This document shows positions 44,650 to 53,273 of a stretch of DNA of 64,000 bases, one piece after another; the first letter of the stretch is position 1; every line of letters begins with the position of its first letter. The notes beneath the pieces were generated by a model. The model ran no database searches, was not told the DNA's origin, and saw nothing but the letters and a program-made list of their open reading frames with translations. The position numbers and the translations under genes are program-made. Source of the stretch: RPQJ01 sp963762315 (lineage in GTDB: Bacteria > Pseudomonadota > Gammaproteobacteria > Steroidobacterales > Steroidobacteraceae); NCBI GenBank assembly GCA_963762315.1, contig CAVXKO010000003.1:186001-250000 (forward strand), read 5' to 3'.

Positions 44650-47086
44650 TTAATCCATGCGCCGCTCCGCCGCGGCTCGTTCCGCCTGATCCAGGGACGC
44701 GGTCTTCGCCGGCGCAGGACGCACCTCCACGGTCACCTTCGGGATGTGGCCGTTGAACTTCGACTTGGCCTCAGACCCGATCGACTCGACGACCGGCGTG
44801 CCGAGGTCGATGCCGACGTCGGCGGTCTCGTCGGCCGAGAACATGCCCGCTTCCGTGTGTTCGATCCGGCCCTCGCCGACCTTCTCGCCGTTGATGAAGA
44901 GGGTGCCCGTGCCGCCCTTGCCCGGGCCGCCGCCGTCGTAGGCAAAGTCGAACTTCACGGTCGCCTTGCCGGGCGCCAACGGCTTCGTCGACACAATGCT
45001 GCTCTGCTGCAGGCCGAGGAAGTTGTAGCCGTAGGCCGGGACACCGTCCTTCACGTACAGCGACCAGCCGCCGAAGCGGCCGCCCTGCGCGATGATCGTG
45101 CCGTTGCCGCCGCCCGCAGGCACGACCAGATCGGCGGTGATGGTCTTGGAACGGTTCTTCACGTTGATGAACACGCCCTCCATCATGCCGGTCATGCCCT
45201 CGGCGAGCGTCAACGAGGTGCGACCCGCCATCAAGTCGGGCCGACCGACCGATGCGGCGTCCAGTCGCTCGAACACGCGATCGTCCATCGGCAGCACGTG
45301 GTACTTCTCGGCTTCGCGAAGGTAGAGTGCCTGCAACTCCGCCAGCTTCTTCGGATCCTTGGCGGCGAGGTCGTTGGCGAGACTGAAGTCCGATCGCACG
45401 TCGTACAACTGCCAGGCCGAGTTGTCCTGGAGCGGACGGCGTGGCTTCGCTTCCCAGGGCGCCCGGTGGATCTCACGCGCGAACCAGCCTTCGTGGTAGA
45501 TCGCGCGATTGCCGGCAATCTCGAAGTACTGCGTGGTGTGGCGCTCCTTCGCCTTGGCATCGTCGAAGCTGTACAGCAGGCTCGTGCCTTCCATCGGGAT
45601 CTGCGTCGCGCCGTCGACCACTTTGGGTTCCGGCAGGCCGATCGCCTGCAGGATGGTCGGGGCGACGTCGATCACGTGGCCGAACTGGGTGCGGATCTCG
45701 TTCTTGGCCTTGATGCCTTTCGGCCAGTGCACCACGAGGCCGTTGCGCGTGCCGCCGAAGTCCGATGGCACCTGCTTCATCCAGCCGAACGGCGAGTCGA
45801 ATCCGACGGCCCATCCCGCGGCCATGTGCGGATAGGTCTCGGGCCCGCCCCACTGGTCGATACGCTTCAACATGTCGGGTACGGTTTCCTGCACCCCGTT
45901 GAAATAGGTGTACTCGTTGAACATGCCGTTCTGGCCGCCTTCACCGCTCGTGCCGTTGTCGCCGGCGATGTAGAAGACGAGCGTGTTGTCGGCTTCCCCG
46001 ACGTCGTTGAACGCGGCGAGCATCCGGCCGATCTCGTGGTCGGTGAATTCGACGTAGGCAGCGAACACCTCGGCCTGGTGCGCGAAGAGGCGCTTCTCGT
46101 CGGCCGAGAGCGTGTCCCAGTCCTTGATCGCCGCCGGCTTCGGTGCCAGCTTCGTTCCCGCGGGCACGATCCCCATCTGGATCTGCCGGGCCAGCGATTC
46201 CTCGCGCAGCTTGTCCCAGCCCTGGTCGAACTTGCCCTTCCAGCGGGCGATCCATTCCTTCGGCACGTGGTGCGGTGCATGCGTCGCACCCGGCGCGAAG
46301 TAGACGAACGCGGGCTTGTCGGGCGTCAGCGCCTTCTGGAACTTGATCCACGCGACCGCCTTGTCCGTCATGTCGGTCATGAAGTGGTAGTTCGGATCGT
46401 CCGGCAACTCGACCTGCGTGGTGCCGTCGTAGAGGTACGGCGCCCACTGGTTGGTCTCGCCGCCGATGAAGCCGTAGAACTTGTCGAAGCCCTGGTGCGT
46501 CGGCCAGCGATCGAACGGGCCGGCGACGCTCGTTTCCCAGGCCGCGGTTTCATGCCATTTGCCGAAGGCCGCCGTGCTGTAGCCGTTGAGCCGCAGCGTT
46601 TCCGCGACGGGCGCGGTCGCGCTCGGAATCTGGCCGGTGGCGCCCGGCAGGCTGGTCGCCATCTCGGTGATGAAAGCCATGTTCACCGTGTGGTGATTGC
46701 GTCCGGCCTTGAGCGCCGCCCGGGTGGGCGAACACAGCGCCGTGGTGTGGAAGTTGTTGTAGCGCAGGCCTTCCGCGGCCAGCCGATCCAGCGTCGGAGT
46801 GCCAACCGGGCCGCCGAACGCGTCGGCGACGCCGAATCCCATGTCGTCGACCAGGACGATCACCACGTTGGGTGCGCCTGCGGGCGCCTTGACTTCGAAG
46901 CGCGGCGGCGCCTTGACGTTGCGCGCGTCCACTTCCTTGTAGAGCGGCCGCACCGGTTCCGGGACCGGCAGGATCGTGCGGTCCAGGCTCGTTTGCGCGA
47001 CGGCGGAGCCGATGCCTGCCAGTGACCATCGCGCACGCGGAGGCACATACGGCGAACTTTGCTGCAGCGCGGCTTCTCTGGCTCAT
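44650..47086 (-). CDS. Arylsulfatase, type I (formylglycine-dependent), long form, frameshift in signal peptide
   Basis: A sulfatase of about 810 residues. VVIVLVDDMGFGVADAFGG gives the metal-binding aspartates, and ALCSPTRAALKAGRNHH holds the CXPXR motif whose cysteine is converted to formylglycine. GKWHETAAWE, ATHAPHHVPKEW and IAGDNGTSGEGGQNG are further active-site signatures. A beta-rich C-terminal domain (residues 560-790) binds or positions substrate. The signal peptide (AAAKFAVCASACAM then SLAGIGSAVAQ) is split by one extra G near 47025, assuming ATG 47086; ATG 47046 is an alternative without a complete signal. It hydrolyses sulfate esters in the periplasm. No maturase gene is in the window. 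Confidence 0.9.
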
Positions 47087-47416
47087 GGAACAACCTTTGT
47101 GGAATTCGATCACGGACGATGCGGCAAGCAGGCGGGACGCGCGGTACTCGCGGCGCCTGGCTCGCGCGTGAGCATACTCAGAACTGCCGAGACCAGATAC
47201 CGCCACGTTTGGTGCTTGGCGTCAATGTGCCGTTAAGAACCTGACAGGAACGCTGCCTGACTGTCCAGCTCCTGGCATTATTGACCCGGTCCAGCAGTTT
47301 GTCTCAACATGTCAAGCCGGGCCGCCCAAGTCCACCCAGAATCATCAGCGTGCAAGATCGACCGCGGCCGACCTTGGGCGCATTCACGGCTTCAATACTT
47401 TCCTCAGGAATGACGC
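47087..47416. promoter_or_regulatory. Divergent promoter region between arylsulfatase and outer-membrane barrel genes
   Basis: 330 bases without a gene. AACCTGACAG (47238-47247) and TGTCTCAACATGTC (47300-47313) resemble the two blocks upstream of the DUF3604 gene at 44429-44454. The pair may be operators shared by the sulfatase, DUF3604 and barrel operons. No obvious -10/-35 pair was identified by eye. Confidence 0.4.
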
Positions 47417-48256
47417 ATGGCAAATCTCAGGGCGGCTTTGACGACCGTCTGTGCCGCGGTTGCGATACTCGCGACGATTCCCACCACGGCGCTGGCGGAC
47501 GACGCGCGGGACGATTGGCAATGGGGGCTGACAGTCTATGGGTGGCTGCCGAGCATCAGCGGCGACACGTCGTTTCCGTCGTCGCCTGGTGGCGGTGATG
47601 GCGGCGGGTCATCGATCGACGTGAGTGCCGACGACATCCTCAATGCCCTGAACTTCACGTTCATGGGCATGCTCGATGTGCGCAAGGGTCGCTGGGGCCT
47701 GGCGACGGACGTCAACTACGTCGACCTGGGCGGCTCCCGGTCGAACACGCGTGCCTTGAACATCGGCGGCAATGAGTTGCCCGCCAGCGTCACCGCCAAA
47801 GCCAACCTCGACGTCACAGCCTGGGTCTGGAGCACTGTCGGCACGTATCGCGTGGTCGATCAGCCAGGCTACTCCCTCGACGTGCTCGCGGGCGCGCGAC
47901 TCCTGGACCTCAGTCAGACGCTGAAGTGGCATCTCGACGGCGACATCAGCTCGCTGCCGCTGCCCGGGCGTGATGGCCGCAGTGAAGTCAGCGACAGTCT
48001 CTGGGACGGTATCGTTGGCGTCAGGGGGCGGGCCACTTTCGGCGCCGAGCACTCGTGGTTCGCGCCGTACTATCTCGACATCGGTACCGGCAGTTCCGAT
48101 CTCACGTTGCAAGCGATGGCAGGAGTCGGGTACGCGTTCCACTGGGGCGAGGTCACCGGTGTATGGCGTTACCTGGACTATGACCTGGGGTCCGGTTCCC
48201 CTATCCAGTCGCTGACGCTCAGCGGGCCGGCGATCGGCGCCACGTTTCGCTTCTGA
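47417..48256 (+). CDS. Outer membrane beta-barrel protein
   Basis: A 279-residue exported protein (signal peptide TVCAAVAILATIPTTALADD). The mature part begins DWQWGLTVYGWLPSISGDTS and alternates polar and hydrophobic residues in strands (GRWGLATDVNYVDLGG, VWSTVGTYRVVDQPGYSLDV, HSWFAPYYLDIGTGSSDLTL), ending with aromatic FRF, the typical barrel C terminus. It most resembles small uncharacterised outer-membrane proteins found with DUF2092 genes. A glycine-rich loop (GGGDGGGSS) lies near residue 60. First gene of the 47417-52094 operon, divergent from the sulfatase. Pore substrate unknown. Confidence 0.8.
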   Translation: MANLRAALTTVCAAVAILATIPTTALADDARDDWQWGLTVYGWLPSISGDTSFPSSPGGGDGGGSSIDVSADDILNALNFTFMGMLDVRKGRWGLATDVNYVDLGGSRSNTRALNIGGNELPASVTAKANLDVTAWVWSTVGTYRVVDQPGYSLDVLAGARLLDLSQTLKWHLDGDISSLPLPGRDGRSEVSDSLWDGIVGVRGRATFGAEHSWFAPYYLDIGTGSSDLTLQAMAGVGYAFHWGEVTGVWRYLDYDLGSGSPIQSLTLSGPAIGATFRF

Positions 48257-48352
48257 TTTCCCGGATCCGAGGCTACCCTTGCTTCAGGCACGACATGGTG
48301 ATTGCCGGGCGTGAGCCCGGTGTGGTCTTCATCTTTCCAAGGAAATCCGACG

Positions 48353-49126
48353 ATGACAATCATGCGCAAGAGAACGGGGCCGGCGACGTCGTGGGTGCTG
48401 GCGCTCGCGTCGTTGCTCCCAGTTGCATCACTGGCGCAGAGTCCCGGCGTGGATCCGGAGGCCGCCCGAATGATGAAGCGGATGACGGAATACGTCGGCA
48501 GCCTGCAGAAGTTCGGATTGGTCACCGCCAGCACCATGGAAGTGGTGCTGGTGAACGGCCAGAAGATCCAGTTGGACAGCGGCACGCACCTTACGGTGCA
48601 ACGGCCGAACAAGTTACGGGCCGAACGAATCGGCGACGTCATCAGCCAGTCATTCTACTACGACGGCGATCACCTCACGCTCTTCAATCCGGAAGACGGG
48701 CTCTACGCAACGGTGCCGGCTCCGGGGACGATCGACGCGATGCTGGACTTCGCGCGCGACTCGCTCGATGTCGTCGCGCCGGCCGGCGACCTGGTGATGC
48801 AGGATTCGTACGCACGCCTGATGGCAGACGTGACCTCGGGCTTCGTCGTCGGCAAGTCCATCGTGGGCGGAGTGCGCTGCGACCATCTCGCCTTTCGCAG
48901 CCTGGACGTCGATTGGCAGATCTGGATCGAGGATGGCGCCAAGCCCTTGCCGCGCAAGTACGTCATCACGACACTGGACGTCGCCGGATCGCCGCAGTTC
49001 GAGATACGGATGAACGACTGGACGACCGCTCCCGACGTCAGCGCGAAGCAGTTCGAGTTTGCGCCGCCACCGGGGGCAAGAAGAATCGAATTCATGCCGC
49101 GGGGACAGACCGGGAGTAACCCATGA
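48353..49126 (+). CDS. DUF2092 domain protein, secreted (copy A)
   Basis: A 257-residue exported protein (signal peptide VLALASLLPVASLA). The DUF2092 body has MMKRMTEYVGSLQKFGLVTA, VQRPNKLRAERIGDVISQSF and GVRCDHLAFRSLDVDWQIWI, then PLPRKYVITTLDVAGSPQFE. The fold resembles LolA/LolB-like lipoprotein carriers, in which a half-barrel holds a lipid; that analogy is inference. It is paralogous to the protein at 49647: both have the RPNKLRA/RPDKLRA, C(D/E)HLAFR and PRK(Y/L)VIT blocks. AAGGAA precedes ATG 48353. Its TGA overlaps the next ATG (ATGA). Confidence 0.86.
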   Translation: MTIMRKRTGPATSWVLALASLLPVASLAQSPGVDPEAARMMKRMTEYVGSLQKFGLVTASTMEVVLVNGQKIQLDSGTHLTVQRPNKLRAERIGDVISQSFYYDGDHLTLFNPEDGLYATVPAPGTIDAMLDFARDSLDVVAPAGDLVMQDSYARLMADVTSGFVVGKSIVGGVRCDHLAFRSLDVDWQIWIEDGAKPLPRKYVITTLDVAGSPQFEIRMNDWTTAPDVSAKQFEFAPPPGARRIEFMPRGQTGSNP

Positions 49127-49650
49127 TTGCATACCGCAAGCCAGCACTTCTTGGCGCATCGTTCATACTGCTGTTCCTGGCGGAAGTGGCGCCTCACGCT
49201 CCGCTCGGCTTCGATTTTCCTGGCGAAGCGCAAGCCGTCGTTGGTATGCCGATGACGCCAGTGAGTGTCGCGGGAGTTGCCCGGCGTAGTGCCGTGCGGA
49301 CGACGGCCGTCGTGGCGACGACGACCGCAGCCAGCGCCAGTGCGGCAAGCGCACAGTCGGCACGGCGCAACAGCCGGCTACGGCGCAACAGCAGGCGGCT
49401 ACGGCGCAGCAGCAGTCCGCGACGGCACAGCAGCAGTCGGCCACCGCGCAACAACAGGCAGCTGCAGCGCAACAGACGGCAGCCACGCCTTCCGGACAGG
49501 CTTTGCCCCTCGGCACGGTCGTGGCGGCCCTGCCATCGGGGTGCAGCCAGACGACTGCGAGTGGTGTCGAGTACTACAAATGCGGTGCAAATTACTATCG
49601 TGCCGCGTTCCAGGGCAACAATCTTGTGTACGTCACCGCAAAGCCGTGAG
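49123..49650 (+). CDS. Small secreted VARRS-motif protein with AQQQ repeats, one frameshift (copy A)
   Basis: Begins ATG 49123 overlapping the DUF2092 stop. A hydrophobic export segment (LLGASFILLFLAEVAPH) leads to a motif VVGMPMTPVSVAGVARRSAV shared with the protein at 50476. Near 49352 one base is missing; the second frame then gives about six TAQQQ(S/A)A repeats, a linker and a C-terminal part with two cysteines (LPSGCSQTTASGVEYYKCGA) and NYYRAAFQGNNLVYVTAKP, ending at 49650. Repaired length about 175 residues. The family is not characterised to my knowledge. The codon-level repetition makes both a sequencing slip and natural repeat variation plausible. Confidence 0.7.
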
Positions 49651-50479
49651 CGCCAACAACATGACATCGAACAACGACGCCCATGCTCGCAACTGTCGCG
49701 GCGTGTCCTTCACCTGCGCCATTCTTTCTGCCGCGCTGCTCGTCACCGCGTCGCCGAGCGCCGACGCGCAAGCGAAACAGGGCGATGCGAAATCGATCCT
49801 CAAGGCCACGGCGGATTACGTCAGCAGCCAGAGGACTATCGAGCTCACCTTCGACAGCGACATTGAGGTCATCACGCCGCAGATGGAGAAGATCCAGTTC
49901 ACCAATTCCGGCGAGGTGTTGCTTAACCGCCCGGACAAGCTGCGAGCCCATCGGGTGGGTGGCTACGCGGACGTGTCACTGTTCTTCGATGGCAAGATTG
50001 CGAGTGTCTACGGCAGGAACATCAACGCCTATGCGCAGTTCGACGCCCCGGGGAATGTGGACCAGCTGATCGAGGTCCTGAGGGCGGGCCATGGCGTCGC
50101 GCTGCCGGGCGCGGACTTTCTCCTGTCGCATCCCTACGACGTCCTCGTTGCAGACGTCATGGAAGCCAAGCACATCGGCCGCGGCGTGATTGACGGGGTG
50201 GAATGCGAGCATCTCGCCTTCCGCAACTTCGATACTGACTGGCAGCTCTGGGTGGAAGTGGGTGACAAGCCCATCCCGCGCAAGTTGGTAATCACCAGCA
50301 AGACCTTGAACAGCGCACCGCAGTACACATTCCGTGTCAGGAGCTGGAAGACCGGATTCGAGCCCGCGGCGGGTGCATTCAAGTTCGTTCCGCCCGCCGG
50401 AGCGGAAAAGATCGGTTCCGACGCCCTCATCGGGCTCGACGAGCTGCCACCGGAAGCTCCCACAGGAGGAAATCAATGA
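49647..50479 (+). CDS. DUF2092 domain protein, secreted (copy B)
   Basis: A 276-residue protein starting at GTG 49647 (overlapping the preceding TGA) or ATG 49662. An export segment (FTCAILSAALLVTASPSADA) is followed by ILKATADYVSSQRTIELTFD, LNRPDKLRAHRVGGYADVSL, GVECEHLAFRNFDTDWQLWV and IPRKLVITSKTLNSAPQYTF. It is the second member of the tandem pair with the protein at 48353; identity is clear but not high, so the duplication is not recent. Its stop overlaps the start of the next small protein (ATGA at 50476-50479). Likely periplasmic. Confidence 0.85.
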
Positions 50480-50790
50480 CTCGCCTCACTCGCAAGTCCG
50501 TGCTCTTGTTTGGCGCCGCTGCCGCGTTGTGGATATGCAATGGTCAAGTCTCGCCAACGCATGTAAGCGTCGTGGCCACGGCGGAAGCTGTTGTTGGCGC
50601 GCCGGTGACGCCGGTCAGCTACGCCGGCGTGGCCCGACGCTCCACTGTCGGCGTGGGCGCTCCTGGCGTGGGCGCTACGCCGGCACCTGGAGTCGGCGTG
50701 GGTGCGCCTGGCGTTGGTGTGACGCCTGCACCCGGAGTCAATACACCGGCCAACCGGGGCGGACCCGTGAACAGAGTCGGCGTTCGCTGA
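50476..50790 (+). CDS. Small secreted VARRS-motif protein with glycine/proline repeats (copy B)
   Basis: A 104-residue protein. After an export segment (SVLLFGAAAALWICNGQVSP) comes TAEAVVGAPVTPVSYAGVAR followed by RSTVG, almost the same box as in the 49123 protein. The tail consists of two repeats of VGVGAPGVG(A/V)TPAPG and ends NRGGPVNRVGVR. The tail is elastin-like and probably unstructured. It has no cysteine pair, unlike copy A. The gene overlaps DUF2092 copy B and lies 69 bases before the DUF3313 gene. No known family is recognised. Confidence 0.72.
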   Translation: MTRLTRKSVLLFGAAAALWICNGQVSPTHVSVVATAEAVVGAPVTPVSYAGVARRSTVGVGAPGVGATPAPGVGVGAPGVGVTPAPGVNTPANRGGPVNRVGVR

Positions 50791-50859
50791 ACGCATGCAG
50801 CCATGACGGCGTAGCGACCACCCACTGGAGTCGCGTGAACCATCCGTAAGGAGGAATCC

Positions 50860-51564
50860 ATGAAGTACGCAATCGTCTTCAGACAGATCGGCCTGGCGGC
50901 CAGCGTGTGCGCCGGATTGGCGCTTGCCTACCCGCAGGAACTAAGCGCCAAGGACCCGCCGCCCGAAGTCAGCGCGGATGGCCTGCACCTGCAGAAGAGC
51001 ACGAATGAACGCCTGGTGTACGTAAAGCCCGGTGCGACGTTGACGCCGTACAAGCGCGTCGCGATCCTCGACTGTTATGTCGAGTTCGAAAAGAACTGGC
51101 AGCGGGACTACAACAGCAGCAGGATTGGCCTGGAGGGGCGCGTCTCAGACAAGGATGTCGATCGGATGAAGAGCAAGCTGGCCGCTGAGTTCAAGAAGGT
51201 ATTCATCGACGAACTGCAGACGAACGGCGGCTACGAGGTCGTCGATACCGCGGCGCCCGACGTCCTCGTGCTGCGACCGGCGCTGATGAACGTGGAAGTC
51301 AACGCCCCGGACCTGATGACGGCAGACATCGGCGCCACAGTCGTCCGGTCCGCGGGCCAGATGACCCTGTACCTCGAACTATGGGACTCCGCCTCGAATA
51401 CGATTATCGCGCGGGTCATGGATGCGCAGGCAGATTCGAACGCTTTTGCGCAGCGCGCGAGCGGCGTCACCAACAAGGTCGCCGCCGATCGGATCCTGAA
51501 AGGCTGGGCGGAGGACCTCCGCAAGCATCTGGACGCCGCCAACGGCAAGGCGTCGGGCCCATGA
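50860..51564 (+). CDS. DUF3313 domain protein, secreted (second copy)
   Basis: A 234-residue exported protein (IGLAASVCAGLALAYPQELS) with LQKSTNERLVYVKPGATLTP, AILDCYVEFEKNWQRDYNSS, KKVFIDELQTNGGYEVVDTA and GQMTLYLELWDSASNTIIAR. It is a paralogue of the protein at 41225, including the C-terminal DAANGKAS/DTVNGKAK tail. AAGGAGG stands seven bases before ATG 50860. It overlaps the next gene by ATGA. It sits late in the operon led by the barrel at 47417. Role unknown. Confidence 0.86.
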   Translation: MKYAIVFRQIGLAASVCAGLALAYPQELSAKDPPPEVSADGLHLQKSTNERLVYVKPGATLTPYKRVAILDCYVEFEKNWQRDYNSSRIGLEGRVSDKDVDRMKSKLAAEFKKVFIDELQTNGGYEVVDTAAPDVLVLRPALMNVEVNAPDLMTADIGATVVRSAGQMTLYLELWDSASNTIIARVMDAQADSNAFAQRASGVTNKVAADRILKGWAEDLRKHLDAANGKASGP

Positions 51565-52094
51565 CCTCGGATGCGCATCCAGGCGCGCCCAGCCTGAAGG
51601 AGCGGGCACGCCACGAGCTGCGCAATTACGCGATCGTTGCGGCCTATCTCTATGTCTGTTTCGCAACCTTCCTGCTCTACAAGTCCGCACTGCTCAGGGA
51701 GGAGGGCCTGGGCCTGCTCCCGCACGGGATCGCGGCGGTCAAGGCGCTGATTCTGGGCAAGTTCATCCTGATCGGTGAAGCCGCCGGTGTCGGGACGCGG
51801 ATAGGCCGTCGAACGCTGCTGATGGCGATTGCGACGAAGGCCCTGCTCTTCTTCCTGCTGCTGGTCGTGCTGTCCGTAGTGGAGGAACTGCTGGTGGGCA
51901 AGGCGCACGGTCACTCGTTCGCTCAGACTCTGGCCGAATACGAGAAACATTCGGTGCTCGAAATGATCGCCACCTGCCTGTTGCTCCTGGTCGTGCTGGT
52001 GCCATTGATCACCGCCAAGGAATTCAGCCGGGCGCTGGGGCCGGGCGTGCTGACACGCGCGCTCTTTGGTTCGGACCAGGGCAAGGACGGGTAA
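51561..52094 (+). CDS. Four-pass inner membrane protein, uncharacterised
   Basis: A 177-residue membrane protein. Hydrophobic segments: YAIVAAYLYVCFATFLLYKS, GIAAVKALILGKFILIGEAA, LMAIATKALLFFLLLVVLSV and MIATCLLLLVVLVPLITAKE. The N terminus (SLKERARHELRNY) and the C terminus (LFGSDQGKDG) are hydrophilic. I recall similar short proteins beside DUF3313 genes but no function. Coupled to the DUF3313 gene by ATGA (51561-51564) and followed by the strong terminator at 52158, so it ends the operon. Confidence 0.75.
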   Translation: MTSDAHPGAPSLKERARHELRNYAIVAAYLYVCFATFLLYKSALLREEGLGLLPHGIAAVKALILGKFILIGEAAGVGTRIGRRTLLMAIATKALLFFLLLVVLSVVEELLVGKAHGHSFAQTLAEYEKHSVLEMIATCLLLLVVLVPLITAKEFSRALGPGVLTRALFGSDQGKDG

Positions 52095-52157
52095 TCGCGT
52101 GCAGAGAAGGCGGGAGGCCGAACGCCGTTCTGTAATGTCTTGCCGCCTGAAATGAAC

Positions 52158-52192
52158 AGGCCTCGGGACCTTGCGATCCCGAGGCCTTTTTC
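52158..52192. terminator. Intrinsic terminator between convergent operons
   Basis: AGGCCTCGGGA and TCCCGAGGCCT form an 11-base perfect stem with loop CCTTGCGA, followed by TTTTT. It ends the barrel-DUF2092-DUF3313 operon and, with the AAC upstream on the other strand, may also serve the convergent barrel gene at 52222. Confidence 0.92.
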
Positions 52193-52221
52193 CGGTGCGG
52201 CCTCAGCGGCCGCCTCGCGCA

Positions 52222-53076
52222 TCAGAAGTGGACGGTGTAGAAGATCCGCGGGCCGCTGTACTCCCAGTTCAGGTCGCCGTTGAACTTGTCCGTGTCGACG
52301 CCGACGTCGACCTTGAAGCGGTTGTAACCGAGGCCCAGGCCGACCCACTTGGACGGCTGCCAGATGGCGTCAATCTTGGCGTCCCAGATGCTGCCGTCGT
52401 ACTCGTCGATCGACAGGGCGAACCACTGCAGGCTGGCGTCGAGCCAGAAGTCCCCGCCCATGCGCCACAGCGCTCGACCGCCGAAGACGGGCAGGGGCGC
52501 GCCGACGCTGCCTTCCTTCTTCACCTGGCGCGTACCGCCTTCGCCGTCAAGCGCCTGCCCCGAAAGAGTCATGGAGAGGTCGGTGTAGTGCACACCGGCG
52601 GTACCGGTCAGCTCGAAGTTGTCTCGCCGCATGAAGGCGTATTCGTATGCCAGCTCGACGATATTGAACTTCGACTCGCCCTTGACCTTGGCGTTGACCG
52701 GGAACGTCTCGCCCTGCCAGACGATCTCGGTGTCGATCGTCTTCGAGTCGTCGCGCGACGAGTTGAACCACATCGTCCGCACTTTGTGCCGCTCGGCGAA
52801 CCGCCAGTAGCCGTCGAGCCGGAAGCGCGTGGTGTCGCCGTCGCCGAAGGTCTTTTCCCAGTCGACGGGCGTGCCGGGGTTGATGCTCCCACCCCCCGTG
52901 TCGCCGTCCAGGCGCACTTCCGTGTCCTGGTTGACGATGAACGTGCCGAGGCTGACGTCCCATCCCTCGTCGAGCAGGTTCGGGCCATCCGCACAGGCCG
53001 TGCCCGCGGCCAGGAGCAGGGCGCCCGCGGTGGCCATCGCCAGGCCCCGGCGCCGTCGGATCTTGTTATTGCGCAT
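52222..53076 (-). CDS. Outer membrane beta-barrel protein
   Basis: A 284-residue exported protein (ATAGALLLAAGTACADGPNL). Mature strands include WDVSLGTFIVNQDTEVRLDG, TTRFRLDGYWRFAERHKVRT, NIVELAYEYAFMRRDNFELT and GGDFWLDASLQWFALSIDEY, with a C-terminal WEYSGPRIFYTVHF typical of barrels. The pattern of about ten strands fits a small porin or OmpA-like barrel. GGAGGG stands seven bases before ATG 53076. It converges on the DUF3313 operon and lies upstream of transaldolase. No specific family is recognised. Confidence 0.78.
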   Translation of the reverse strand: MRNNKIRRRRGLAMATAGALLLAAGTACADGPNLLDEGWDVSLGTFIVNQDTEVRLDGDTGGGSINPGTPVDWEKTFGDGDTTRFRLDGYWRFAERHKVRTMWFNSSRDDSKTIDTEIVWQGETFPVNAKVKGESKFNIVELAYEYAFMRRDNFELTGTAGVHYTDLSMTLSGQALDGEGGTRQVKKEGSVGAPLPVFGGRALWRMGGDFWLDASLQWFALSIDEYDGSIWDAKIDAIWQPSKWVGLGLGYNRFKVDVGVDTDKFNGDLNWEYSGPRIFYTVHF

Positions 53077-53273
53077 CAGTACACCCTCCGTAACGCTACC
53101 GGCAGGCACGCGGGCCTGGCCGAGTCGTTCCTGTTGACCCCAGCCGGACGGCAAGTCCGAGAGGAGCACGTACCCCCGTGCATCGCTCAACATTCATCCT
53201 ACCCCAGCCGACTACCGCACGGAATTGGCGTCCGGATACATGCGATTACGTCTTATACGTAATGCTGTGTCGC

